Source: Liolophura sinensis | Lineage: Eukaryota > Mollusca > Polyplacophora > Chitonida > Chitonidae | Assembly (NCBI RefSeq): GCF_032854445.1 | Contig: NC_088305.1 | Span: 9,967,717-10,031,716 of the forward strand | Length of the DNA: 64,000 nt | Reading direction: 5' to 3' | Shown here: in pieces, positions 10,318-22,500 of the stretch | Position numbering within the stretch: the first letter of the stretch is position 1 | How the letters are laid out: each line of letters starts with the position of its first letter | Program-made: the position numbers and the translations under genes | Notes under the pieces: model-generated | Seen by the model: only the letters and a program-made list of their open reading frames with translations | What the model was told of the DNA's origin: nothing | Database searches by the model: none

Positions 10318-10755
10318 ACACTTCTTAACTCAAACATAGAAACACAAACATCTTGTCCTCAGTGCAAGCTAAATGTCATCTATTTGTTGGAAGCATATCA
10401 TTTGGGCCATTCAAAAAAACGCCTTCCGCAAGACAGGCACATATGCAGCAAATGCAAATAACTTCCCAAATTTAGTACTGATGTTGTTGCTAAATGTATA
10501 GTCAGAGCATTGTAAAAACTTACATATAGTACACCTCCCGGGGCATGGGGAATTTTCCTCGCCGGAATGTTTTCAGGTCTTTTAAAGAAAACCGACGAAA
10601 TTTTCCTATAACCTAACTACCTTGAAAATAACGACAGAGCCTTTTACGAATTATGGTGACAAGCACGACCACCCGTCTGCGTTTGTGTGTGTTGAAGCCC
10701 GTCTTTAGCTACGGGTACAGTATAATGAGCTCTGAACTTTTACGGCTAAGTAATC

Positions 10756-10898
10756 AGCTTTGCGCAGTGGCGGTACCATAGCCAATGAGGAAAATCCGAG
10801 GCGTGGTTATTGCTAGTTGAAAACTATTCCCAATACCCCGCGCTGGCGGTCTGAAATACGATCGCCGGTCGCTATTTTTGGATGCTCTTACGGGAGCA
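10756..10898 (+). ncRNA. U4 snRNA gene 16
   Basis: Gene body matches the reference; the promoter has CTAAGTAATC for CTGAGTAATC. Confidence 0.95.
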
Positions 10899-11303
10899 AC
10901 AATTCTTAACTCAAACATAGAAACACAAACATCTTGTCCTCAGTGCAAGGTAAATGTCATCTATTTGTTGGAAGCATGTCATTTGGGCCATTCAAAAAAA
11001 CGCCTTCCGCAAGACAGGCACATATGCAGCAAATGCAAATAAGTTCCCAAATTTAGAACTGATGTTGTTGCTAAATGTATAGTCAGAGCATTGTAAACAC
11101 TTACAAAAACCTCCCGGGGCCTGGGGAGTATTCCTCGGCGTAATGTTATTAGGTCTTTTAAAGAAAAACAGCGAGAATTTCAATAAAATAAACTAGCTTG
11201 AAAAAAACAATGCAGCCATTTGTGAAATATGGTGATGAGCACGACAACCCGATCGCGCGTGTGTGTGTAAAAGCCCGTCTTTAGCTACGGGTACAGTATA
11301 ATC

Positions 11304-11446
11304 AGCTTTGCGCAGTGGCGGTACCATAGCCAATGAGGAAAATCCGGGGCGTGGTTATTGCTAGTTGAAAACTATTCCCAATACCCCGCGCTGGCGGTCT
11401 GAAATACGATCGCAGATCGCTATTTTTGAATGATCTTACGGGAGCA
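11304..11446 (+). ncRNA. U4 snRNA gene 17 (variant, shortened promoter)
   Basis: CCGGGGCG replaces CCGAGGCG, removing the A of the kink-turn GA. The central hairpin has GCAGATCG, the Sm region reads ATTTTTGAA, and the terminal hairpin has TGATC. About 28 bp between the promoter dyad and the gene start is missing. Probable pseudogene. Confidence 0.92.
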
Positions 11447-11714
11447 ACAATTCTTAACTTAAACATAGAAACACAAACATCTTGTCCTCAGTGCAATCTA
11501 AATGTCATCTATTTGTTGGAATGAATGAATGAATGATTATGGCGTAACGCCACATCGGCAATATTTCAGCCATACCGTGGCGAGAACAAGGTGAAAGCAA
11601 GAGACGGTTAAGGTTTTCGATATGACAATATGAACACCAAAAGTAAAACAAAAAGTACAGACGTGATTAAAATCGAATAAAAGAAAAATAAGATTTAAAA
11701 CTCGAAAACCAGGG

Positions 11715-14700
11715 TTAGAGTACATGTATAAATATATATAACTGTTTATCTATAGATAGTTGACATTTAAAAATTTTATGATATAGACCAATGGCCTTCA
11801 AAAAATTTATGACAACATCGCCAGCGATGCTGTCAAATAAATCATATATAGAGTTGACTGTGTAGAATCTCTGCCGAACGTGGGCAAAGTCTACACAGTC
11901 AACCAGAATATGTTTGATGCCATATTGAGCATCACATCCAACACACTCGGGAGCACTGCTCCCATCCAAGATGAAATTGTGTGTCAGATGAGAATGTCCA
12001 ATACGGCATCTGGTTAAAACGACTTGGTCTCTACGAGACATATCAAATGTATATGAATTATAGCCAATGACCGGATGAATGGCATGCAGTTTATTATGGA
12101 CCTGCAAGTTCCATTCACCCTGCCAAAGGCCACGAATATATTTAAGAATATTGGACTTCATGTCAGTATAAGGGATTTTTATCTTAGATATGGGTTTATT
12201 TAGGGCAGCTTTCGCCTCCCTGTCTGCGACTGTGTTTCCATGGATACCAATATGACTTGGTATCCAGCAAAATATAATATCTTTACCTCTTCTAATTAAT
12301 TTCCTATGTATAGCTAAAATTTGAAGGATCAAGGGATTTTTAAATTTATTATTCTGTATTGCCAATAGGCAAGACAACGAGTCAGTACATATCATTGCCC
12401 TCTGGGCACACCCAGAAGAAACATATGATAAGGCCAGGAGTATAGCTCTGGCCTCGGCAGAGAATATTGAAGAAGAGGATGGAAGACGAAAGGCAGAGAC
12501 TCGCTGCTCCATGACAGTCGCAGTCGCAACCCTGTCCCCATCCTTCGACCCGTCAGTATATATAAATTTATAATCCATATAATTAGCTTTAATTTCAGCA
12601 AAACCTTGCTGAATTATAAGAGGATTTGTATTGGATTTATTATATTTACGTAGATCAAATATTAGTTTAGTTTGTGGGAGAAGCCATGGAGGAGACTCCG
12701 GAAAAGACACCGGAGCTATATCCTCCAGCTTGATGTTAGCTCCCACAATATGGTCCCGTATGCGCAGACCGAACGAAGGGATCTTGTTAGGACATTTAAT
12801 ATATTTGTCTACATATAATGGATTGAAAACACAGTCGTAGGCAGGGTTTGTTGGATGTGCTTTAAGCTTTGTAGTATATTGAAGACTAAGTTTAATACGT
12901 CGGTTGTATAAGGAAGGCTCATTTGCCTCCACGTATAAACTTTCTACTGGTGAGGTTCTAAAAGCACCAAGGCTGAGCCTCAAACCTTGGTGATGAACAG
13001 GATCCAACATTTTAATGTACGACTTCCTAGCGGAACCGTAAATGATGGATCCATAGTCCAATTTAGACCTCACCAGAGAACGATATAAATTAAGTAAAAC
13101 TGATCGGTCAGCACCCCAATCGGTGCTAGACACGACCTTAATTATATCGAGAGCCTTTGTACATTTAGCTTTAAGCATTTTAATATGAGGTATAAAAGAT
13201 AGTTTACTATCAAATATTATACCTAAAAATTTTGTTTCTCCAACAATTTTAACCTGTTCACCACAAAAATTTAGCTCAGGGTCAAGATGAAGTTTCCGTT
13301 TATTACAAAAATGCATACCGACGGTTTTAGACGTTGAAAATCTAAAACCGTTTTCAGTTGCCCATTTCTCGATCTTATTGAGACAAAGCTGCAACTGACG
13401 TTCGATATTATTGATATTCTTAGCTCGGTAGCATATAAGGAAATCATCCACGTATAAAGAACCCTCTGTGCCAGATGTTAATGTTTTTGCTAGGCTATTT
13501 ATTTTTATGCTGAACAGAGTTGGTGATAGAATGCTGCCCTGGGGTACACCCATTTCTTGCTCATAAGAGTCAGAAAGAGTGGACCCCACCCGTACCTTAA
13601 ACTGACGATCGGATAAAAATTTGGATATAAATATAGGTAAGCGACCTTTTAGACCCATATTCGCGAGATCTTTTAAAATACCATATTTCCATGTGGTGTC
13701 GTAGGCCTTTTCAAGGTCAGAAAATATGGACACCACATGTTCATTATTGATGAAGCCATCGCGAATAAAAGTTTCGAATCGAACAAGGTGATCCATGGTA
13801 GATCTACCTTGCCGAAAACCGCACTGAATATTAGATAAAAGCTTGTTGGTTTCAAGAAACCATACAAGTCTATCATTAATCATCCGTTCCATAGTCTTAC
13901 AGACACAGCTGGTAAGAGCTATGGGACGGTAATTATTTGGATCAGTATGATCCTTACCCGGTTTGGGAACCGGGATAATACACGCCTCCCTCCATGATGG
14001 TGGAAAATTACCAGTTATCCAAATATCATTAATCAAATCCAAGAGAGTCTCCAGTGGCTCAGGTGGTAAATGGTTCAGAAACTTATAATATACATTATCA
14101 GGACCACAAGCAGGGCCTTTTTTAATGCAGTTCTAAGTTCCTCGATATTAAACGGATGATTATAATCTTCTAAATTTTTAGAAGAAAAGGGCAATTTAGT
14201 TTTCTCCTTCTGGTTTTTAATATGTTGGAATTTTTTAGTATAGTTCTTAGAAGAAGATTTGTTGGAAATTGTTTCAGCTAATTTATTGGCTATATCAGAT
14301 GGAGATGTTAATATATTATCTCCATCTTTTAAATGCTGAACTTTTGCTTTATTATTTTTGCCCTTAAGTTTCTGAACCATGTTCCAGACCTTACGCATGG
14401 GTGTTTTTGACGTAATGCCTGAAACAAAGTTCCGCCAACAAGATCGTCTCTTGGACTTGAGTAATCGACGAGCCTTAGCTCGAAAAATACGAACCTGGTT
14501 TAAGTTATTATCAGTAGGACAAATATTAAAATTTCGCTCGGCCTTTTTGCGGTCCTTAATGGCTTTGCGACAGTCCTGATCATACCAGGGTTTACTTTTG
14601 GATTTGGGATTTGTCGAGGTTTTAGGGATAGTTCTATCGGCAGCTCGTAAAACAAGCTCGTTAAATTTTAATATTGGATCAATTGCTGCATTGAGAGTCT

Positions 14701-15457
14701 CTGGAGTGATATCAGCCTCACAGAACATCTCGAATGCGATCCAGTCTGCTTTATCGAATTTCCACCTAGCTACACGTTCTAAAGAATTAGAAGTGATATG
14801 CTCTAGGATAATAGGAAAATGGTCACTACCACAAAGATCGTCATGCACCTTCCAAGAAAAATCAAGGAAAAGTGATGGATCCGTGATAGTGAGATCGATA
14901 GCAGAATAAGTGCCGTTACCCGGATGTAAATAGGTATTAGAACCATCATTGAAATAACACAGTTCACCATTCGATAAGAAGTCTTCTACTATCTTGCCCT
15001 TATTATTTATGTTGTTACTGCCCCATAGGGGGTTATGGGAATTAAAATCTCCAAGTATTATAAACGGTTTAGGTAACTGTTCTTTTAAATTGTGTAACTG
15101 AAAAGCTGACAAAGAAGTCTTCGGAGGTATATACACCGAACATAATGTGACTGTTTCATATAATGAAACACGAACGGCCACAGCTTGAAGCTCTGTATCC
15201 AGAGCAACAGGGCTGTGGATAATATTGTTATTTATGAAGATCGAGGAGCCGCCTGCAGCTCGCTCTTCTTTAATACAATATGTGCTATAAAGGGAATAGT
15301 TTTTAAGAGTGATTTTATCTTTGTCAGGTGTCTTCAGGTGAGTTTCCTGAAGACACAGGGCAACTGGATTAAAAGATTGAACTAGCTGTGTTATTTCAAT
15401 AAAATTTGCCTTAAGACCTCGACAATTCCACTGTATAATTTTATCTAAAGAAGACAT
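11715..15457 (-). pseudogene. LINE A1 ORF2 (endonuclease-RT-RNase H), frameshifted
   Basis: N-terminal APE endonuclease (IIQWNCRGLK, LCLQETHLK, GDFNSHNPLWG, GSDHFPI), central reverse transcriptase (NNYRPIALTSCVCK, QGSILSPTLFS, YVDDFLICYR), RNase H (YTDGSK, SAEARAI, CTDSLS, VADREAK) and a C-terminal Cys/His motif. It compares with 1231-1232 aa in copies B and C. Against C, seven bases are missing near 14120 (CAGGGCC for CAGTATCGTGGGCC on the + strand), so 15457-14075 and 14042-11715 lie in different frames. The normal stop after GLYHKI is changed, adding 18 residues. The rest looks well preserved. Confidence 0.93.
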
Positions 15458-15477
15458 TATGGAGGAAGGCGTATGGG

Positions 15478-16812
15478 TTATTTATCTTTATGTTTGGATC
15501 GAGGCCGACCCTTCCGTGGAGATCGGCTGGAAGATCTCCCTGGTGCGGGTGATGTATCCATCGCATCCGATGTTGAAGGACCAACGTCCTCCAACGATCC
15601 AAACCTATTAAAAGTTTGGATAGCATCCCTAGTGGCCTTAGAGGGACGCTCTGTGGGGCCACTAGGTTTATTATTATTATTTTGAGTTTTATTTTTGAAC
15701 TTAGTTTTGTCATTATTTTTAGGGGCATTGGGTTCAGGTTTATCAGTTTGTAGAGTGCTACTTACCGGCGTTATTTGTTGTATTGTCGTAGTCTGAGTTG
15801 AGCAGGAATTAAGCGCAGGTTGAGCCGAAAGTTGGACAGAAGTAGAACTAGGTTTGTCGTTTCCAATGGGCCAAGTCAAGGAAGTTTGAGTAGCAACAGA
15901 TACTACTCGCTTGACCACATTGGCAAACGAAGTCTGCGGTGAAGTATTAGGAGGCGAGACTAGTTTGCGGGCTTCCTGATACGATATATTGTTTTTAAGA
16001 TTTAAATTTATTATTTGTTTTTCTTTAAGGAACAATGGACAGTCTTTAGAGGAGGCCATATGATCTCCACCGCAATTGCAACACTTAATTGTGCTGCTAC
16101 AGTCGAAACCATCATGACCTTCACTACTACATCGGAAGCAAACCAGTTTATTTTTACACTGGCCCTTTCCGTGACCAAATTTTTGACAGTTGAAACACCG
16201 CGTTGGGTTAGGAATATACAAGTCTACACTAACCCTATACGGGCCAATGTAGATGTACGACGGAAGGGATTTAGTATTGAAAGTTAGAAGATATGTATTT
16301 AATTTTAGGATGTTACCAGCTTTTTTTGTTGTGAAACGTTTCACTCTGGTAACACCCTGTGAATGTAACTCTGCGCAAATTTCTTCCTCAGTTAGGTCTC
16401 TAATATCTCCATCCCTATCACGTATAATCCCCTGACAGCTATTTAGGGCACTATGAGGGGATGTAAACACCGGAATTTCGCATATTTTGTTTAAAGTCAG
16501 GAGATTTGTGGATTGTTGTTTCCGGAAACATTCTATAAGAATGTCTCCGGATCTCAGCTTTTTCACGTTTTTTAGTGTGCCCGCTGCGCCCTGCAAGGCT
16601 CGTTTTAACATAAATGGGTGGATTTTAGATGCCGGCTTCTGTTCACTCTTTGTTGAGAGAACGATAAAAGACGGCCATGTATCCTGCGCATTATCAAGGC
16701 AGTCTGATAAAACCTCTAACTTCCTCTTTTTGTCAGCATTCGACGAAGCCGGCTGAGAGGAAGACCTGATCGATTCATTAGATACATTTAATGGAAGGTT
16801 TAAGGTAGACAT
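15478..16812 (-). CDS. LINE A1 ORF1, zinc-knuckle nucleic-acid-binding protein (444 aa)
   Basis: RNA-binding partner of the retrotransposon RNP. A basic, RRM-like N-terminal half (RSGDILIECFRKQQ, TYLLTFNT, YIYIGPYRV) is followed by three CCHC-type knuckles in the middle: CFNCQKFGHGKGQC, CFRCSSEGHDGFDC and a CCNCGGDHMASSKDC variant. The tail is Ser/Thr/Pro-rich and ends basic. The start was taken at MSTLNLP because the upstream in-frame ATG lies in 5' UTR-like sequence; C has the equivalent start. ORF2 begins 20 nt beyond the stop. Confidence 0.9.
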   Translation of the reverse strand: MSTLNLPLNVSNESIRSSSQPASSNADKKRKLEVLSDCLDNAQDTWPSFIVLSTKSEQKPASKIHPFMLKRALQGAAGTLKNVKKLRSGDILIECFRKQQSTNLLTLNKICEIPVFTSPHSALNSCQGIIRDRDGDIRDLTEEEICAELHSQGVTRVKRFTTKKAGNILKLNTYLLTFNTKSLPSYIYIGPYRVSVDLYIPNPTRCFNCQKFGHGKGQCKNKLVCFRCSSEGHDGFDCSSTIKCCNCGGDHMASSKDCPLFLKEKQIINLNLKNNISYQEARKLVSPPNTSPQTSFANVVKRVVSVATQTSLTWPIGNDKPSSTSVQLSAQPALNSCSTQTTTIQQITPVSSTLQTDKPEPNAPKNNDKTKFKNKTQNNNNKPSGPTERPSKATRDAIQTFNRFGSLEDVGPSTSDAMDTSPAPGRSSSRSPRKGRPRSKHKDK

Positions 16813-17440
16813 AATAAATATATAATACGAATTCACCCCACGTGTTCCCCACCCACCGCGGAGTGCCAACAAGGGCGATGCCTGAACCTGGGAATACCCG
16901 GCAGGAAAGACATCAAGGACTCCACGTGAGGTATACTCGAATAGATGGCCTCAATGAGCAAACCCCATTAGGCTAATAAGGTCACACATCAGACACATAC
17001 TACTCGATTGACCCATGAGCCACCGCCTCAAAACCTAGTCCCGCAAACAAAATTTCAGAAATAACAGATATTCTCTAAGGATTGGTGTTATGGATACTCT
17101 GGGACCAGGTAGAGGCAAGACATGACCAAGCCGATTGATCGGACCGGGCCCATCCGACCTCCCGTCTCTCTCCAAGTAAGGGCCAAAGTGGCGTGCTGGG
17201 CGTGAGGATCTCGCAAGACCAACCCGCCCTCAGCCACCAGGATCCCGTTCTCGTAGATTACGGGTTGCAACCCACGGCAAACAGGTCGCTTCCCGGTTGC
17301 CTCTCACACAACCGGGAAGATGTGAGCCTATTATATTCACCGGGCTCACACAGGAGAGCTCTAGGTCAGTCGACTTTTACGACAAGCTTGCCTAGAGGGC
17401 TGAGGTCCTATTCTTATCACCCCGGAAACCCCACGGGGGC

Positions 17441-17873
17441 GTTTTATTATGAAGCGTTTGACCTTTATCACTCCTTGATGTTTAAGTTCTTCAGATATTT
17501 CTTGCTCTGTCATTTCAGTAAGGTCCTGGTCTCTGTCCCGAATTATGCCATGACAGCAGTTTAATGTATTATGTGGAGAAACAGAAACAGGCTGCTCTCC
17601 TATATTTTGAATTTTTAGTAAATTTATATATTGCTGTTTTCTGGAAACTTCCAACAAAATGTTCCCAGATTTCATTTTTTTAACTTGTTTTAACGTTCCA
17701 GCATAACTTTCTATTGTTTTTTTTAATACAAATGGATTTATTTTCATTTTGCCTTCATTTTTATTAGATATTACTAAGAATGTAGGAAAACAAGCATTTT
17801 CTCCTTCAATATCTAATGGAACTTCATTTTTTCTTTTCTTAGCAACGACTGTTGTAATTTCAGAAGAAGCCAT
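17441..17873 (-). pseudogene. LINE A2 ORF1, N-terminal fragment
   Basis: About 144 residues from MASSEITTVV to KVKRFIIKR, aligning with the N-terminal part of A1/B/C ORF1 (shared IIRDRD, GTLK-VKK-SG-IL, HQGVIKVKRF) but with many substitutions. The reading frame continues into A1's 5' UTR and then stops, so no zinc knuckles remain. Confidence 0.88.
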
Positions 17874-18478
17874 GTTATATTTTTTTTAATTTCACCTTGC
17901 GTGTCCCCCACCCGGCACGGAGTGCCAACAAGGGCGAATCTACCTCTGCGGATGACCAGCAGAGAATAAAAACAGGGAATCCACGCAAGGTATACTCGAA
18001 CAGATTGATTCATACCAACAAGGTTAAATTCAATCTACTCGATTGACCCATTAGCCACCGCCTTCTGCATTGACCCCAAAGGAAGTGCTTCTGAAGAAGA
18101 GCCAACTTGACATCTCGGTAAGACAAAGAATAACAAACGGGATCAAGTGTAGGGCTAGACATGACCAGCCGATTGATCGGACCGGACCCATCCGACCTCC
18201 CGTCTCTCTCCAAGTAAAGGCCAAAGTGACGTGTTGGGCGTGAGGATCTCGCAAGACCAACACACCCTCAGCCACCAGGATCCCGTCCTCGGAGATTACG
18301 GGTTGCAACCCACGGCAAACAGGTCGCTCCCCGGTTGCCTCTCACACAACCTGGAAGATGTGAGCCTATTATATTCACCGGGCTCACACAGGAGAGCTCT
18401 AGGTTAGTCGACTTTTACGACAAGCTTGCCTATAGGGTTGAGGTCCTATTCTTATCACCCCGGAAACCCCACGGGGCT
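17441..18478 (-). mobile_element. 5' fragment of a related I/Nimb-type LINE (A2) joined to A1
   Basis: A LINE 5' UTR plus the start of ORF1, with its own 5' end next to the right target duplication. It has no 3' portion: it is cut inside ORF1 exactly where the A1 5' end (CCACGGGGGC on the + strand) begins. The protein differs clearly from A1, so it comes from another subfamily and is not a partial duplication of A1. Confidence 0.85.
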
Positions 18479-19302
18479 CTATTTGTTGGAAGCATGTCAT
18501 TTGGGCCATTCAAAAAAACGCCTTCCGCAAGACAGGCACATATGCAGCAAATGCAAATAAGTTCCCAAATTTCGTACAGATGTTGTTGCTAAATGTAAAG
18601 TCAGAGCATTGTAAAAACTTACATACACCTCCCGGGGCCTGGGGAGTATTCCTCGGCGTAATGTTTTCAGGTCTTTTAAAGAAAAACAACGAAAATTTCA
18701 AAAAATTAAACTAGCTTGAAAATAACAATGCAGCCATTTGCAAAATAGGGTGACGAGCACAACGACCCGTCTGCGTTTGTGTGTGTTGAAGCCCGTCTTT
18801 AGCTACGGGTACAGTATAATGAGCTCTGAATTTTTACGGCTGAGTAATCAGCTTTGCGCAGTGGCGGTACCATAGCCAATGAGGAAAATCCGAGGCGTGG
18901 TTATTGCTAGTTGAAAACTATTCCCAATACCCCGCGCTGGCGGTCTGAAATACGATCGCCGGTCGCTATTTTTGGATGCTCTTACGGGATCAACAATTCT
19001 TAACTCAAACATAGAAACACAAACATCTTGTCCTCAGTGCAAACTGAATGTCATCTATTTGTTGGAAGCATGTCATTTGGGCCATTCAAAAAAACGCCTT
19101 CCGCCAGACAGGCACATACGCAGCAAATGCAAATAACTTCCCAAATTTAGTAATGATGTTGTTGCTAAATGTATAGTCAGAGCATTATAAAAACTTACAT
19201 ATAGTACACCTCCCGGGGCATGGGGAATTTTCCTCGCCGGAATTTTATCAGGTCTTTTAAAGAAAAACCGACGAAATTTACCTGTAATCTAACTAACTTG
19301 AA
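18479..19302 (+). repeat. U4 snRNA array block 3 (gene 18)
   Basis: About 1.4 units of array between LINE insertions A and B, in phase with block 2 (576 bp from gene 17 to gene 18 once A is removed). The spacer just after the A insertion matches the 63-300 and 1794-2036 spacer subtype. Confidence 0.95.
18850..18992 (+). ncRNA. U4 snRNA gene 18
   Basis: Matches the reference until the terminal hairpin, where GGGATCA replaces GGGAGCA. The promoter block is intact. Confidence 0.95.
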
Positions 19303-19538
19303 TGAATGAATGATTATGGCTTTACGCCACATCGGCAATATTTCAGCCATATCGTGGCGAGAACATGTTTAAAACCAGGAATCAGTATATGGTTTTCAAG
19401 ACTGAAGTATGAACATACAAAACAAATGAAAAATAACAGACATGTTTAAAACTAGGTAAAACAATCAAAGCTCTTTAAAAACTTGAAAACCACAAATATG
19501 TATATATGAACTAGAAATATCTATGAAATAAAATGAAA

Positions 19539-22500
19539 TTATATCTTATGATATAATCCAATATGTTTTAAGTAATTAATGACAGTATCGCCAGCGACAC
19601 TGTCAAATAAATCAAATATAGAGCTGACTGTGTAGAATCTTTGCCTAATATGAGCAAAGTCCACACAGTCAACGAGAAAATGTTTCATGCCGTACTGGGC
19701 ATTACAACCAACACACTCAGGAGCACTGCTCCCATCTAGGATAAAATTGTGTGTTAGACGAGAATGCCCAATACGGCACCTTGTTAGAACTACTTGGTCC
19801 CTACGAGACCTATTAAGAGTATAAGAATTATTGCCAATGACAGGATGAATAGCATGCAGTTTGTTGTGGATCTGCAAATCCCATTCATCCTGCCAAAGGC
19901 GACGAATATATTTAAGAATATGATATCTAAAATCAGTGTAACAAATTTTCATCTTCGATATGGGTTTATTAAGGGCAGCTTTCGCCTCCCTGTCCACGAC
20001 TGTGTTTCCATGGATACCAATGTGACTTGGTATCCAACAGAATACAATATTTTTACCTCTTTTAATTAGATTTTTATGTACGGCTAATATGTCAAGAATG
20101 GAAGGATTTTTAAATTTATTATTCTGAATTGCCAAAAGGCAAGAGAGCGAGTCCGTGCAGATCACAGCCCTCTGGGCATGCCCAGCAGAAACATATGACA
20201 AAGCCAGAAGTATAGCTCTGGCCTCTGCAGAAAAGATTGAAGATGAGGATGGAAGACGAAGAGAAGTGACCCGCTGTTCTAAGACAGCCGCAGCCGCAAC
20301 CTTCTCCCCATCCTTCGACCCGTCAGTATATATAAATTTATAATCTGGATAATTAGCCTTTATCTCAGAAAAACTTTGCTGAATTATTAGAGGATTCGTA
20401 TTTCTTTTGTTATGTTTACGTAGATCAAATATCAATTTAGGTTGTGGGAGAAGCCAAGGAGGGGACTCCGGAAAAGAAACCGGAGCTATATTCTCAAGCT
20501 CGATGCCAGCTCCCACAACGTGGTCCCGAACACGAAGACCGAACGAAGGGATCTTTTTAGGACATTTGTTATATTTGTCTACATGCAACGGATTGAAAAC
20601 ACAGTCGTAGGCAGGGTTTGTTGGGTGTGCTTTAAGCTTTGTAGTATATTGAAGGCATAGTTTTATACGTCTGAGATGTAAAGAAGGCTCATTAGCTTCG
20701 ACGTATAAACTTTCTACTGGTGAGGTTCTAAATGCACCAAGGCTGAGCCTCAAACCTTGGTGATGAACAGGATCCAACATTTTAATATACGACTTCCTAG
20801 CGGAACCGTAAATGATGGATCCATAGTCCAATTTAGACCTCACCAGAGAACGATATAAATTAAGTAAAACTGATCGGTCAGCACCCCAATCGGTGCTAGA
20901 CACGACCTTAATTATATCGAGAGCCTTTGTACATTTAGCTTTAAGCATTTTTATATGAGGTATAAAGGATAATTTTTTATCAAATATAACCCCTAAAAAT
21001 TTATTTTCCCCAACAATCTTCACTGGTTCTCCACAAAATTTAAGCTCAGGGTCAAGATGAAGTTTCCGTTTATTACAGAAATGCATACCGACGGTTTTAG
21101 ATGTAGAAAATCTAAAACCGTTGGCAACTGCCCATTTCTCAATCTTGTTGAGACAAAGCTGCAGTTGCCGCTCGATGTTATTCATATTTTTAGCACGGTA
21201 GCATATCAGGAAATCATCTACGTATAAAGAACCCTCAGTGCCAGATGTCAACGTTTTAGCTAAACTATTAATTTTTATGCTGAACAGTGTTGGCGAAAGA
21301 ATACTGCCCTGGGGAACACCCATCTCCTGCTCATGCGAATCAGAAAGAGTGGGCCCCACCCGTACCTTAAACTGACGATCAGATAGAAATTCAGATATAA
21401 ATGATGGTAAGCGGCCTTTAAGACCCATATCAGAAAGGTCCTTTAAAATACCATATTTCCATGTGGTGTCGTAGGCCTTTTCAAGGTCAAAAAATATCGA
21501 CACGACATGTTCATTATTAATAAAACCGTCACGAATAAAAGTTTCGAAACGGACAAGGTGATCTAAAGTAGATCGACCTTGACGAAAACCACATTGTATA
21601 TTAGATAGTAGCTTGTTGGTTTCAAGAAACCAAACAAGCCTATCATTTACCATCCGTTCCATAGTCTTACAGACGCAGCTGGTAAGAGCTATGGGACGGT
21701 AATTATTTGGATCAGTATGATCCTTACCCGGTTTAGGGACCGGGATAATACACGCCTCCCTCCAAGTCGGCGGAAAATTACCAGTTTGCCAAATGTCATT
21801 AAGTAAATCTAAGAGAGTCTCAAGTGGCTCAGATGGTAAATGATTCAGAAGCTTATAATATATATTATCAGGGCCACACGCAGTATCGTGGGCCTTTTTA
21901 AGAGAAGTTTTAAGTTCCTCAATTGAAAAACGTCGATTATAATCTTCTAAACTCTTAGAAGAAAAAGGCAATTTAATTTTCTCCTTATGTATTTTAATAC
22001 GTCGAAACTCAGAAGTGTAATTCTCAGAAGAAGATTTCTGAGATATTGTTTCAGCTAGTTTATTCGCTATTTCAGACGGCGATGTTAATAGGGTATCGCC
22101 ATCTTTTAAATGCTGAATTTTGGCTTTGTTGTTTTTGCCCTTAAGCTTCTGAACCATGTTCCAGACCTTACGCATGGGTGTTTTTGACGTAATACCTGAA
22201 ACAAAGTTCCGCCAACAAGTACGTCTCTTAGATTTAATTAATCGGCGAGCCTTAGCTCCGAATATACGGACCTGGTTTAAATTATTATTATCAGGACAAT
22301 GATTAAATCTGCGCTCGGCCTTTTTGCGATCCTTTATGGCTTTGCGACAGTCATCGTCGTACCAGGGTTTACTTTTGGATTTGGGATTTGTCGAGGTCTT
22401 AGGTATGGTTCTATCAGCTGCTGTTAATATAAGTTCATTAAATTTTAAAAGAGGATCTTCTGCAGCATTGAGATTCTCTGGAGTGATGTCAGCCTCACAG

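Larger units (their letters stand above)
6100..11520 (+). repeat. U4 snRNA tandem array, block 2 (genes 8-17)
   Basis: The repeats resume in phase after the SGNH insert, with gene spacings 580, 580, 582, 580, 580, 581, 583, 580 and 548 bp. The last interval is short because about 28 bp between the promoter dyad and gene 17 (the GAGCTC and TTTTTACGG part) is missing. Spacers at 7270-8990 form a homogeneous run of one type; those at 9155-10740 are mostly the other type. The block ends at 11520 in the target duplication of the LINE at 11521. Confidence 0.96.
11521..17440 (-). mobile_element. I/Nimb-type non-LTR retrotransposon A1
   Basis: An almost full-length LINE on the minus strand: 5' UTR, ORF1 with zinc knuckles, ORF2 with endonuclease, reverse transcriptase and RNase H, and a 3' end with a TGAATGAATGAATGA tail (left edge on +). 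The RNase H domain after the RT puts it in the I superfamily; Nimb is my best guess among mollusc members. The left target duplication ctatttgttgga (11509-11520) recurs at 18479-18490, on the far side of fragment A2, so A1 and A2 appear to be one insertion. The 5' end at about 17440 is set by the GCCCCCGTGGGG start it shares with copies B and C. Confidence 0.93.

Noticed and set aside
63-11183. Dozens of 60-95 aa ORFs on both strands, repeated about every 580 bp
   Set aside because: They are translations of the U4 genes and spacers. They change length and frame from unit to unit with no sign of protein-level constraint, and the U4 RNA explains the conserved part.
1-11520. CRISPR-like or simple satellite reading of the direct repeats
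   Set aside because: The unit is far too long for CRISPR, the genome is eukaryotic, and each unit holds a recognisable U4 gene.
14598-14909. Plus-strand ORFs opposite LINE A1 ORF2, with similar ones at 22324 and 34114
   Set aside because: Antisense shadows of the conserved endonuclease/RT coding sequence; no domain of their own.
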